Position numbers and translations under genes: made by a program
Shown here: positions 44,530 to 57,163 of the stretch, in pieces
Position numbering within the stretch: the first letter of the stretch is position 1
Layout of the letters: each line of letters opens with the position of its first letter
Notes under the pieces: model-generated
The model's input: only the letters and a program-made list of their open reading frames with translations
Told to the model about the DNA's origin: nothing
The model's database searches: none
Source: Sabethes cyaneus
Lineage: Eukaryota; Arthropoda; Insecta; Diptera; Culicidae
Direction: 5' to 3'
Length of the DNA stretch: 64,000 nt
Assembly: GCF_943734655.1 (NCBI RefSeq)
Contig: NC_071354.1
Span: forward strand, 191,430,911 to 191,494,910

Positions 44530-45494
44530 CGCCGAACGAAACTGGTCCTCTATCGATCCTAGGCTGCCGTTCTCCAAGCCCTTCGAATACCAGCTGACCA
44601 TGCGTCATCCTCGACAGCGCATATTCATCGGCTGCAGGGTCTGCCCCGAAGTCTACGGCCTCTTCCCGCTTCTATGCTGAAAATATATTTGGTTACTCTT
44701 TTGTCAGGCATTCTAGCCATGTGCCCAACCCACCACAGCCTGCCAAATTGTAATAACTTCACTGTATCAGCATATTTGTACTTGATACAGCTCGTCGTGC
44801 ATGCGTCTTCGCCACACTCTATTTTCCGTTTTGCCACCAAGTATTAATCGCAGAATTTAACGCTCAAACACCACAATCACTCGTCGATCAGGTTCCGTTA
44901 GCGTCCATGATTCATATCCGTACAAGGCCACCGGGAAAATTAGTGTTCTGCAGAGCGCTAGTGTTGTGCGAATTTGCACAACCCTGGGCGCAACACCACT
45001 TGGACTCCCACGTTCCCTGCCAGCAACCATGTACTACGTTTTGGCGGTGTTATTAGTAATCTCGCTGCTACCCGTTTAAAAGGATTGAAGGCCTCTTCCA
45101 TTGCTCCACGGTTGGTTCCGATGATATTGAGGTCATCCCCCAAACCAAGAAGCATGTGAGATTTCGTTCTTATCCACGTTTGCTCTTCGTATTGTACCTT
45201 CCAAGGCAATGTTGAATAACAGGTAGCTTCAGTCCATATAATGTCACAAAACGGCAGATGTCTCACCCGCTATTCTGACGCACGATTTTGATCCATCCAG
45301 CGTCGCACGAATCAGCGTAATTAGTTTCGTCGGAAAACCATGGTTTAGCATTATCTGCCAAAGCTCATCTCGTTTAACTGGATCGTACGCCGCCTTAAAG
45401 TCCACAAACAAATGATGCGTCTGCAAGTAGTACTCCCGAAACTTGTCCGGTAACTGACGCAGGGTAAACATCTGTTTCGTCGTGGAGCGACCTT
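44530..45494 (-). mobile_element. RTE-B fragment B3
   Basis: On the - strand, 45471-45244 encodes MFTLRQLPDKFREYYLQTHH, DFKAAYDPVKRDELWQIM and ATLDGSKSCVRIAGE. After a deletion of motif B, a damaged motif C, LGLGDDLNIIGTN, is at about 45140. The C-terminal part, including GHMARMPDKRVTKYIFS, is at 44840-44625. 5' truncated at 45494, with no tail at 44530. Confidence 0.7.
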
Positions 45495-47000
45495 CACGAC
45501 CTTTTAAACTAAATATGCAGTCCTATTTCATGTCCGATTTCGAGAAAATTTCAAATTTATTTTCAAATATTATTGTGCACTATGGTTTAGGTGTATACAT
45601 CATTTTAACACCAAACTAATGCATTTGGCGCCGCTAAATTTCCATCCGTTGATAATGAACGACTAGACAAAAACACGTAACCATATTTTCTTTGAAAAAA
45701 AGCCAAAGCCGAGGGCCGAAACGTTAGGTAGAATAAAAAAACAGTTTTCGATAGATAACCGACTGTACAACCGAAAATCGTTCTTAATTCAAGTTTAATT
45801 CCAAGTCTAATTTCAGTCCCCATTTCAAGTAAAGGTTTGTGTTTAATTTCAAGTAAAATTTAAAGTTCTATTATAAGTCCAACTTCAAGTTGAGTTGAAT
45901 TCCGATTTCGGGCTTATATTAAGTCCAATTTGAAGTAAAATTTCAATTTAATTTACCCATTTGAACCTTTCTCTCCCCTTGTAAGCGACCATCTCCCTCT
46001 TTTGTCAACCCCCCGGTGCTGATTCTTTTATGCTAAAAACCATGTGTTTGACCGACAAACGACGTTTGATGAAGAACAGTCCAGAAGTTCCCTACATGTC
46101 GGTTCCGTCCCAGTCAACTCCCCCTTCTGTGACGTTGCTAATTATGCATCGGTTAGCTCAATGAAAATCACTATAATGGAAACGAAACAAAGGTTTTACC
46201 ATTGTATAATACCTCTTCGGTGGAACCCCCCTGTTATCTCAAAGTCACTTGCACAACTGCAATCGGTTTAAATGCAAGAGAAATGCAACCCCTTTTGCTT
46301 ATTTAGATCTCCCCCCCCCCCTTGTTAGGGATTCCCCGCATTTGTCAACTTCCCAATGCTAATTCCCTAATGTGCCAAGTCTGATGAAGAACCGTCCAGG
46401 TGTTTCGGAGTAATGGCCTCCCCCCTGTTATGAACCTTCACCCCCCTCCTCTTCTGGTTAACCCTTCAGTGCTGATTCTCTTTTATCAAGGAATATGTGT
46501 GCCAAGTTTGGTGGAGATCGGTCAAGGCGTTCTGAAGTTATGGTGAAACATACATACAAACATACCAACATGCAAGCATGAGTATGTTTGCATATTACTC
46601 ACGCTCATTTTTTATATATATAGAAGTTCGGTTTGAGCTCCGATTTTGGGATCAATTTCAAACGCGTTTTGAATAAACAAATTTATTCAAATTTATTAAT
46701 TTTTACGCCCCGCTTCGAATTTCATTGCATGTCTGATTTCAATTCGAGTTTAAAATCCAAATACAAGTTCAATTCAAGGTCCAATTTGCTATTGCATTTG
46801 AGACCAGACTCAACCCCAAATTGGGCCGAGTTCAAGTCCAATTTTGTTTCCAATTTTAACTCCAAGTTCAAGTTCCGAATCCAAATTTATATTTAAACGC
46901 AAATTGTAGTCTAATAATGCCAGGTCAAATTTTATGTCTAATATTAAATCCAGTTTCAGGTCCACTGAATTGCCCAGACTGGGGTACGTGTCCCGTCTGC
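45495..47000. repeat. Degenerate AAGTCCAATTTCAA-type repeats and a poly-C run
   Basis: 45785-45955 and 46620-46970 are loose arrays of AAGTCCAATTTCAAGT-like words. Between them, 45990-46560 holds two or three diverged blocks with GTGCTGATTC, GATGAAGAACAGTCCAG and a C run at about 46310-46321. No gene. Confidence 0.45.
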
Positions 47001-50000
47001 TCTATGAAATATAATGTAAAAAATCCTCATAATAACAAATTCCTTAAATAAAGTAATCCATTACAGATAGAAAAACGAAAAATTACCAGACTGCAATTAG
47101 TCATTAGAAATGTTCCTGGCGTTGAAATTTCAACGCAATCATTTAGTAGAAACAGTACAACTACTTCATTTAATGAGGAAAGTTAGTACATAAATGTTTA
47201 GTATCAAACCTGAAATTATCATACAGAGGTAATAAATTATCTACATATGCATAAAAGCATCTCTGTATAAACTGGTAGGCAGGTATTAATGCACAGCACC
47301 ACGAGGGTATTAGGAAGGATCAAAACCATCCACCTCAAGCACACCTGAGACAGTTCAAACGTAAGGCGTGAATTCTACTAGTACCTACTAGTAATAGGAT
47401 TATTCACGGCAACAGTATACTATTTATAGTAGGAAAGTTCAACACCGTGTCCCATAGTTTTTCTAAATCTTGTACTTATCCATCTGTGCAACAAAATACA
47501 AAAACAAGAAATGTTGTCCAATACCGGCAGGAGAAAAGTTGCCCAAACTTCAACCTTTGGCCGCACAATGAACCACTCTAACAGACGCGCAGACATTGTG
47601 CAGCAAAACTTTGCCATCGTGGCTTGTCTGACGTGATTGATTAATGCGTTTCTCGTAGGTCCGCGTGCTGCACTGTGTATAAAACCTAGCAGAGGTAGGA
47701 AAAGCGTAACTTTGTTTGATAACTGAAATTCCGTACGGTGCTTTGAATTCCATTTGTGTTAAAATAAAACAAATGAAATCAAAAATAGTTCGTTTTCGGA
47801 CTAAACAAGAAACACAAATTTAGTATCTAATATTGAAATTTATCATCGCATCGTCTAGATTTGCTTTAGTTTGAGTTCCAATCTCGGATGGCTCTTCAAA
47901 AAGAATTTTTTAAACAAAATACCACTAGTCGTGCAAATTGTTTACTTAGCACACGATATAAGGGCCTTGCATGTCACAACTAAATTGATAATTACTAGGT
48001 AAAACTACCTATATTGCTAGTAGAGAAGTCACCTTCTTCAATTCCAAATAAAAAGGAGACGCATGGTTGTTTCTCAATTTGACTGCTGGGCATCGGATTC
48101 TGATCGAAAAACTGCAGCAAATCCAAAAACGTAAACAAATGATGACGTTGTGCTACCGGTTACGCAAAACTGACCAACGGCCGGCATCGGGAATCGGTTC
48201 GCAAACGTTTTCCTCTATCGTCTGTCGTTATTTGGCAGTCAGCGACGAAGATAAAGCAATATTTATGGACGCAATTAGCGTAATATTTTGTTACCAGCTC
48301 CAGCAAATTCGCGGTCATGATAAATGGCATCGACGCGCGGCAAATTAAATAAAATGTGAAAATGCGTCCAACTTGGATGGAGCACTCCATTTTATCTCCA
48401 CTTTTAAAACGGAAACCGGCGTGTCCAGGAAAGGAGGCTGACATACTTGCCATTAATGCGTGTGTTGATTGTTCCGATTTCCATTGCCCGTGCAATGAAA
48501 TTGGCATATTGTTTATGGTTCCGACGATCATATAAATTTATTTCAGCGGAAGAAAACAAATGGAAACATCGGTGATTTATTTTCACGGCACTTGTCTCGT
48601 AGGAGCATCAACCGATTTAATCGCTAACGATACAAAAACACATTCGGCGCACCATCAACGCCGTTGTTTAGAGGTTTTCACAATGGCTGTCCGAGGAATA
48701 GGTCCCAAATTATTCGGTCCTAAACTTTATCTGTGTGACAATAATACACCGTAAATCTTTCTAATACCCGTCATGATTTACGCTGCTGGGTGCTAATTTG
48801 CTAAGCCGGGTAATGTAACTAACTAATTCGCCTATCGCGTCACACTTCAGATTATCCTAATCTATACCGCTACGGGATACCGAGTGATGCGTTCGCTTCA
48901 CAGCTAGAATGAAAATTATTGGCAAATTGGACATTTGAAATGATTTATTTACACCGGAGCCGGCGAATCAGCTGGCATCGCGAGCGGGAAATCTAGTACA
49001 AGCTTAGAAAACTAATTCGATAATCATCTATTAGCAAAGATACAATTAATATATGTACACCGCTTCAATTTTTTTACGCATTTGTAACATACAAGAAAAA
49101 ACACATAGTAAGCTAAACGAAGGTAAGAAGTTATATACAAAGCGGAGTAAATTGTACCTGAAATCATGGATATAAATATAATAATTAATACAAGGGGATG
49201 CTAGGCAATTTAAAATCACATTTAAGACCTGAGGAGATTTAAGAAATCCGCATTAGAAAAGGATTGAGTGTACCTACCTGGCAAATGTATAGCTATCCTG
49301 TACCGCTCAAGCTGGCAGTTCAATGTTGCAATATGAATTAATTTCACTTTCTAAAATGTCTTTAATTGAATAATGTACCAGCTCTGCGCAATAGCAGATC
49401 GAATAACCTAATTGGACATCATTCTGTTTCGCTCCGATGGCATGCATAGCATACCGATATTAATCGTGCATTATTCATCCGATATGCTTGTGCTTGAAAT
49501 CACTTCGAGCAATTGAATTAGTTATTAGCAGCGTTAGTGGGACGAAATTTGCGATATCTATGGGTGGTAGAAATCACAACACGTTAGATTCTTGCTTGTT
49601 AGGCAAATACTTGTTTTAGATTCCGTTTAGTCGAAAAGCATGTATAACTTACGATTAGAGTATGTTGATAGCTCTTCAACGAAGCATCAGTTGCTTTAAC
49701 TTTTAAGATAATTCGGCTTTGTCAATGCTACATTAAATGCTTTCACATAGTATAGAACATTTTTGAATTGGCTTATACAAAAAAACCCACAAATATCTGT
49801 TTCTATGCTATATAAATATCCATTTACTTGCTGATAAAAACAGTCTTCATAGCATTATCACAATTTTATGCCTTTAAAAAATCTCAGTTCTCTATAAAAA
49901 ACGGAAGCTTCTTTGGTCCAAAAACTGTAAGAAGACCATTAAAAAGTATATTTTTATTAACCGCGAACAAATTGGAAACGAATTCCTTTTAGTTCTACAA

Positions 50001-50727
50001 TATTTTAATATCGTCACGTATACGCGTATTTCAGCTACGACTTGTAGTCATGTTCAGCATAAAGTTCTGCAGAAACTAGTGAGTTTTACCTGGACGTTCG
50101 GAAATAATTCGAAATATTCTGATATTTTTATGAAAATGAAAAATTAAATTACAGTCCAACTCTTTTGATCAAAAACTCAAAAATGTTCATTAAAACTACC
50201 GGTCATTGAATATTATCGGTTCAGGTGTTCAAAAGCTATGAATTTCTGAAAAAGATTTGAAATCAAAATTGAGTGAAAATGATAATTCATTTCCAGGATG
50301 CCACATCCTCCCCATGCGTAAAATGAATAATTCAATATAATTTATTTCAGGTTAATTATAATTATAGGTAATTTACACTGCTTGTCAATTTTTTTTAAAT
50401 AGTTAAAGTGATTTTAACCCAGAGCGTCATTCACCACGCTGGTCCAATTGTTCTTGCTTGTTATATACGAAACTCATACATAGCCTATAAGCGAGAGTCG
50501 CTTTGTAATGTGACGACCTAAAATAGCAAATGCTATTCGTTCTAAAATCTTCGAAAGGGCACGCATAATAGTCCCAGTGTCTACCATATCTTTTCATTGA
50601 TATTGTACATCTTTGAACAATACCTTTCTGAAGTCAATGTCATGATATTATACCTATCCAACGTTTTAACGTTTTCAAAACATTGACCTTAGACTCATTT
50701 CGACTCAATCTTCATAGATTTTGGCTA
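47001..50727. other. No gene recognised
   Basis: Long AT-rich stretch. The frame at 48067-48348 and its shadows lie in a patch of higher GC without recognised motifs. From 48900 to 50700 there is only AT-rich sequence. Confidence 0.4.
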
Positions 50728-52620
50728 TGGCTGGTAAACGGTTGAATAATGCGTACCGTCGGTGCCTTGTGCACGTGTAGGTATAAAATAGACCCTACAT
50801 TGCTTCATAACCTCTTATTCAGCAACTCCTACTCCTACCTTCTCGTGGTACCAGCCGGAATACGAGCAACTTTGGTGGAGATCGGGTAACCAACCCCGGT
50901 AGAAGCCAAGGTCATATGCCGACAGGAAAGGAGGGCTCTTTCGAGCTTCGTTGGCACTCCAGCGAAACAGAGGGTTGGTGTAGCAGGCTTTGCAAGCCGT
51001 CACCACGAAAAGTATTAAAACACTGATCGAAGAACAAGGAAATTCTGACTGGAACAATCGGAATAGACCCACGCGACGAAAAAGGACTATGGATTGGAAA
51101 CTCGGGACGTGGAACTGCCGATCTCTCAACTTCCAGGGGAGCACTCGAGTGCTCTCCGACGTATTGAAGAGCCGCAAGTTCCACGTCGTAGCGCTGCAGG
51201 TGTGCTGGAAGAGCTCAACGGTACGTACGTTCAGAGATGGACAGAGCTACCAGAGCTGTGGCAACACACACGAGCTGAGTACAGCTTTCATAGTGATGGG
51301 CGAGATGCGAAAACGGGTGATTGGGTGGTGGCCAATCAATCCTCGAATATGCAGGCTGAGAATCAAGGACCGATTCTTCAATATAAGCATCATCTACGTG
51401 CACAGCCCTCACCTCAGAAGTACCGGTGACGACAAGGATGAATTCTACGCGCAGTTGGAGAGTGAATACGACCGCTGCCCAAAACATGATATCAAGATCG
51501 TCATCGGGGATTTCAATGCACAGGTCTAGTGTTCGACATCGGAACGAAAATTGAAGTCCGGGTTCCGGTCCGGTAAAAAATCGGAACGAATTTTTTAGGT
51601 CCGATTTCGTTCCGGTCCGATTTAGCTCTGTTCCGGTTCCGGTCCGATTCCGGTCCGGAAGTCCGAAATTGTCCGGATGCAAAATGGACCAATTTTTAAG
51701 AAATAGGTAAATGTCAAAGGCAAAGCTTTGAATGTGTGAAACCTTCTGTAACTTCTAAACGCTAACCGGCCTGAAACGGATCATTTAAAAAAATGAAAAT
51801 GCGACACCATTAACTGGTGCTTGGTAGCTTACCCATCTTTCAAATTAATCGAAATTCGCGATTTTTTATTTTCTCAGGAAACTTCAAATCAAATTTTCCA
51901 GTTTTCTCGGACATCACTTGCTTCAAAAGTTTATAACTTTTGAACAATTTATTTTATGAAACGGCAAAAAAATTCTCAGCCCCTTAGCAAAAATACCAGT
52001 TGGAAAAATATTTCTCACGGTGGTGGAAAACTCCTGTAGAAAAATAAAATCACTGCAGTGAAATTTTTGACACTAACAGACAAATGAATTATCAAATAAG
52101 AAAAAAATACAGTGGACTCTTGGAAAAGTTAACTCCCTGAAAAGTTAATTGTTCAGAAAAGTTAAGCGAATATTAGCTCCCATGCAACACTCTAAAAAGT
52201 TAATTTTTACCTTAACTTTTCTTAAATTTAGTTTAAATTTTTTGGTTATCCAAAGCGTTCATTCACACACATTTCTTGACGCCTTTTCACAGTTTCTTAC
52301 AGAGTCTCATCATGAATGGGATTGAATTAAGCTCTTGTACCGGACAGTTGTAGCAACTGTTCAATACGGGCACATACTTATCTCAGGAATTTGGATAACA
52401 TACTGGAAATGCGCAAACTTAGATTGAATTTTAAATGCAAAAGAATGCACAGCAGGGACGAAAAATAAACGCGAACATTATCAAAACGTTGGCGTGGATT
52501 ACGAAAAGTCAAAAATTAACTAGTATAACCGACTATTTTAAATATTTCATAAAGATGTTTTTTTCGTTTTTTTTTTTCATTTTTTCGGGTTATCTAACTG
52601 GTCGCTTAATCTTCTATACC

Positions 52621-52918
52621 CAAGGGGTCGGTCACTCGGCACAGCCGGTTTTATGTTAGGCCACTTGAAATGAGCCGAACTGTGCCGATGCTGTACCGAA
52701 AGTGCCGAACTGCAAGATTTGTTAAATTCGTTATAATCTGATAGATCTGGCAACCGTGCGAGATGATTTTGACAACTAGCCGTGCTCCCATTTCATATGT
52801 AAAATTGAACCGGAGGTGTGTAAAGCCCTATAAATGTTATTTTAATTAGGCTTTAGAGGTGTGCCACTTGATATCTCTGGAGTGCCTCGGTACAATGCGC
52901 TGAGTGTCCGACCCCTTG
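52621..52918. mobile_element. hAT-type MITE, 298 bp, nested in the pogo-like element
   Basis: Left end CAAGGGGTCGGTCACTCGGC and inverse of the right end CAAGGGGTCGGACACTCAGC, a match of 18/20. Perfect 8-bp target duplication TCTATACC at 52613-52620 and 52919-52926. No coding. The CAAGG start fits the hAT end consensus. Confidence 0.88.
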
Positions 52919-53029
52919 TCTATACCTATGAAAATGGATTTCTGTCTGTCTGTCTGTTTGTCGGTATGTTCCTTATAGAATCGAAAACTACTGAACCGAT
53001 CGGCGTAAAAATTTGCATTGTAGGATTTT

Positions 53030-53450
53030 TGGGGCCAAGGAAGGTTCTTATGATGATTAGAGACCCCTCCCCCACTAAGAGAGAGGGCTCCCATGCAAAT
53101 GAAACACAAATTTCTGCATAACTCGAGAACTAATCAGGCAAATAGATTAAAACTTGGCATATGGGTATTTTTGGAGATAAGAATTTTTGTAATGGTGCAT
53201 TGAGATCCTTCTTCTCTTTAGGAGGGGAATTATGACCGTCCCCCCTTTAGGAGGGTGGGCTCCCATACAAATGAAATACAAATTTCCTCATAACTCGAGA
53301 ACTAATCAAGCAAATAGAACCAAATTTAGCATGTGGGGGATTTTGTAGGCAGGATTTTTTTGTGATAGTTTGAGACCCCTCGCCCCTGTGGTAGGGTAAT
53401 AAGAACTCTCATACAAACAAAACAGAAATTTTTAAGTGACTCGAAAACTA
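53030..53450 (+). repeat. Three diverged ~155-bp tandem units
   Basis: Each unit carries GAGACCCCTC, GGGCTCCCATGCAAATGAAA, CATAACTCGAGAACTAATCA and GGCATGTGGGNATTTTTGG in that order, starting near 53040, 53185 and 53345. The lead-in at 52935-52965 has a TCTGTCTG run. Confidence 0.65.
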
Positions 53451-54429
53451 ATCGAACTCGAGAAATTTTAGACTCTTCTATAAAACATAACATACAATAA
53501 CAAGACCACCAAAAACTTTCTGCAGCCCCCCGCAGAAATCAGCTCTATCTAGGTTGATTTGTTTTCCTAGGTCTACTGACCTCTATTACTTTCCTTCAGT
53601 TGGGTCCGAACGAGCGACAACGAGTAAGGAGAGGATCACCCCGAGGATTGAAATGGTACTTTGCATGAAAAGGTTTTCCGTAAAATGGGACATTTCGCGT
53701 AAGGTTTTTCGCAAAATGGTATTCTGCGAAATGTTATACAATCACGGCGAATATTTAAGTGCTATCCGCTTTATTTTATCTGGCTAAGTAACAGGGGGAT
53801 TGTTTTCTACTTTATTGTGAGGAAAAAATGAAAATTTGTAAATTAAACTACCCATGTTCTCATAGTGACGTAACTGCCAAAATGAGTTATCTTGGGTTGA
53901 GCTCCTCAGAAACTTGCTAAACTCGAGATTGTGACAGATTCACGATTTATGCACAACACATTTTAATTTGTGTGTGTTAATTTAATTTTATTATTTTAAT
54001 TTGTGATAGATCGAATTTGTAAATGTGCTTTAGACTTTTTGTACTACTTGAGTTAGACTAATCTCATGTTTTTATTCTTGACCTTGAAATGCGGTCATTC
54101 TTGAGTTGTAAAATGTAGTATAGTGAAGTGGAGGATTCGTCAGCCCCGCCTGACACCGGTCCTCAACCGCGCGCCCGCTTTCTATTTTCTAACACAAACA
54201 ACGACAAATGAAGTAATAGGAAAGACGAATTTCGGAGCATCGGCGGTTATCAACTTATCAGGGCAAATTGAATCTTTCATTCCCCCAGCATTTATGCACT
54301 GTCCCAAGATACAAAGTAAATTGAGCGCAGTACAACCCGGACGTTCGCGGTAGTCGACAGAAGTTTTAGAGCTTATGAAGCTTTATAGAGACGCACCCGC
54401 CTTCCAACCCTCGAGACCAAAGAGCTAGT

Positions 54430-54615
54430 GCAGTAAAGCTGTGGGCTTAAACGTCTCTCTAAGACTCAACCCCTCCCTATCGACAGACCCCGCGGCCGAC
54501 CATCAGAGCACAGGTCAGCCATATGGCCAGTGCAAAAATCCCACTGACTATCTAGCAGCACCGCCCAGCCGAGACTCGAACACACGACACGAATTGACCT
54601 AATTTTCCCATCTGC
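54430..54615 (-). mobile_element. SINE copy, - strand, inside the pogo-like element
   Basis: On the - strand: TGTGTTCGAGTCTCGGCTGG (B-box-like), GGCGGTGCTGCTAGATAGTC and CTGTCGATAGGGA, ending TTTAAGCCCACAGCTTTAC. Same order as the 25.1-kb copy. This copy preserves the middle section that is disrupted by the MITE there. Confidence 0.65.
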
Positions 54616-57163
54616 TACCTACGCACTTCTATTATTATACCCGTAATCATTGTAGAGTGGTCCTTCGGCATCCAACAGGATCTGGTATCCCGCTTACATC
54701 CCCTTACTAACCCTAAGCCCCCGATCGACCCAACCAATCCGACATTTTTCGGAGATATTTGTGACAGCTGTGATAAATAGGGATGAATCCCAAAAACATT
54801 CATCTATTAATTATCAGAGATCCCCATACTGGCCGTATTCTTAAACGGAATAAAAGCACTTTCTGAACAACGCAACAATCGCATTTGGTAAATTTTTACC
54901 CCGAGTTCCACTTGAAATTACAAAAGTATTTTGACATATACCCACATTCAGAAGTAAACGTGACCGCTGTTCATTTACTGATTAGTTAAAAAGCCCTACA
55001 CCACGACAAGGTTCAGTTTTATCGTAGGGAAGCATTATTTCATAAAGATCTTGCTACATATTTCTTTACGTTACAACTTCCAGATACTTAAAAATGAGTA
55101 TCCTGCATCCGAGAATATATTTTTCGCTTTTGTGATTATCATTATCATCATTACTCTTAGGACTACTCAGAAAAGGTAATATTTCGAAAAAGTTAATCGA
55201 CCCATTCACCAATCGATTAACTTTTCCGAGAGTTCACTATATTTCAAAATTTCTTAAGACTTAGAACATGGGCTTTCCAACATTTCCTTAGAATTTTGCA
55301 CCGTCATAGAAAATGAAGTGGAAAGCTTGTTCCAACTAATATTTTTCCTGGATTGCTGAGAAAATTTTATTGCATTTTCATAAAAAAAATTGTTCTGCAA
55401 TGCCTGATTTTAAAACTATAAACTTTCGAACTAAGCTGTGTTCGAAAAAATCGAGAAATTTCTAGTGAAGTTTTCTGTAAAAATAGGACAACATATTGTT
55501 TTCATTAAAAAGTTAACATCCTATGGTCGTAAGCAAAATTTCATGAAAATCTGAGACTCCGACACAAACCTATACGATAATTTTGATAAATCCGATGAAA
55601 CTATTGAGTTATCTTTTATATTGGACCATAAACGTGAATATCGGTTACCTATGGCATTACCGAGAAGATGAAGTGCTATAATTACATAACTTTTAAAATT
55701 AGTTCTTTGAAATTAAATTTTGAGGGATCATAAGGCACGAACCGATGCTGCGAAACGTTCGGTTTTAAGACCCATAGATATTTGCTAATTTTTCAAAAAT
55801 AAATAGATTCGTTGGGCTTGTTTTGGAGCCTTCAACAGAAAATGTATTATTGCTAGCGAAATTATTGTCTTTCCTCAATACTGAGGAAGTTAAAGGAAAT
55901 TAGTTTTAAACATATAATGCTAGTCCTAGTCATCGTTTCCATTGCGGTCAGTTTTACGATCAAAAGTGCTCCGGACTTTTCCGGACTTTCAACGGAAGAC
56001 CTGGTCCGGTCCGGTTCCGGAACGCTTCGTTCCGGTTCCGGTCCGATAAAAAATCAGACTCAAAAATTTCGTTCCGATCGGACTTCGGACCGGGTATCGG
56101 ACCGGACTTTCCGGACTTTACCCGGTCCGATGTCGATCACTACACAGGCCGGCCAGGAGGAGGAATACAAACCGATGATTGGAAGGTTCAGTGCACACCA
56201 GCGGACCATTGAAATGGGCCGAAGACTTATCGACTTTGCCGCCTCCAAGAACATGGCCATACGTAGTACCTTTTTCCAGCACAGAATCCATCACAAGAAC
56301 ACCTGAAGGTCACCAACTCAGACAGAATCATAGATCGACCACGTTTTGATCGACAGTCGGCACTTCTCAGACATTATCGACGTCAGATCCTATCGAAGCG
56401 CTAACGTTGACCCGGACCACTACCTAGTGATGGTTAAAATGCGTCCAAGACTCTCCGTTGTGAACAACATTCGGTACCGACGCCAGCCTCGGTTAGATCT
56501 CGCGCGGCTGAAGCAGCCAGACGTTGCCGCAAACTACGCGCATTCACTCGAAGCTGCCCTGCCGGAAGAGGGCGACCTGGACGAAGTCCCTCTCGAGGAC
56601 TGTTGGAACACTATCAAAACAGCCATCAGCAGTGTAACGGAGAGCTCCATCGGGCATGTGGCCCGGAATCAGCGGAAGGATTGGTTTGACGATGAATGTA
56701 GGAGGGTGATGGATGAGGAGAACGCTGCGCGAACTGCCATGATGCGCAGTGCCACACGTCAGAACGTGGAAAGACACAAACCGAAGAAGATGCAGCGAAA
56801 CCAAATCTTTCGGGAGAAGAAGCGCTACCTGGAAGAGCAGGAATATGCAGAGTTGGAGCAGCTGCATCGTTCTCAGTAAACGCGAAAGTTCTACCAGAAA
56901 CTGAACGGATCCCGCAAAGGCTTTGTGCCGCGAGCCGAAATATGTCGGGATAAGACTGGCAGTATTCTGACGGACGACCGTGAGGTGACCGATAGGTGGA
57001 AGCAGCACTTCGACGAACACTTGAATGGCGCCCAGGCGGAGAACCGTGGCGGCGGCGAAAGCGATTTCGACGGTGCAATAAACGGGGAAGAGGTGCCAGC
57101 CCCAACGATAGGCAAAGTTAAGGAAACCATCATGCAGCTAAAGAAAAACAAGTCAGCTGGGAA

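Larger units (their letters stand above)
52110..55239 (+). mobile_element. pogo/Tigger-like element nested in the hAT
   Basis: Left end TA|CAGTGGACTCTTGGAAAAGT (52108), inverse of the right end TA|TAGTGAACTCTCGGAAAAGT (ending 55239-55241). Match is about 16/20 with TA on both sides. Reiterated GAAAAGTTAA words lie near both ends. A short + strand frame ends TKSQKLTSITDYFK near 52545, resembling the C-terminal tail common in pogo-type transposases (inference). The rest of any transposase is gone. Confidence 0.65.
51527..56142. mobile_element. hAT-type transposon, 4616 bp, non-autonomous
   Basis: Ends TAGTGTTCGACATCGGA (left) and TAGTGATCGACATCGGA (inverse of the right) match 16/17 and fit the hAT YARNG start. 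Duplicated 8-bp target CACAGGTC (51519-51526) and CACAGGCC (56143-56150), one mismatch; comparison with A2 confirms the site inside the AATGCTCAGGTCGGCC segment. Both termini carry many copies of TTCCGGTCCGG-like subterminal repeats over ~150 bp. No hAT transposase is present; the interior is a pogo-like element and other repeats. Confidence 0.88.
50728..57163 (+). mobile_element. RTE-A copy A3, split by a hAT-type element and cut at 57163
   Basis: The 5' end GGCTGGTAAACGGTTG at 50728 and the leader match A1 and A2. The element runs to 51526, is interrupted by 51527-56142, resumes at 56143, and ends abruptly at 57163 in the linker before the RT, where another hAT-like end begins. The rest of the RT is not found in the window. 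Confidence 0.85.
51089..57163 (+). pseudogene. Split endonuclease ORF of RTE copy A3
   Basis: Start ATG at 51089 (MDWKLGTWNCRSLNF). The endonuclease runs to GDFNAQV at 51526. The motif reads VVALQVCW: the codon for the catalytic Glu of LQE is deleted in frame. After the hAT insertion the protein continues from 56151 (QEEEYKPMIGRFSAH). Breaks follow: a TGA at 56304-56306, and a TAA at 56877-56879 after LHRSQ. The linker resumes (KFYQKLNGSRKGFVPRAEIC) and stops at KKNKSAG (57160). There is no RT. Confidence 0.8.

Noticed and set aside
45637..45735. Hammerhead-ribozyme-like words (GATAATGAACG ... CCGAAACG)
   Set aside because: The conserved CTGATGA core is not present and no three-stem fold could be drawn, so this is a chance resemblance.
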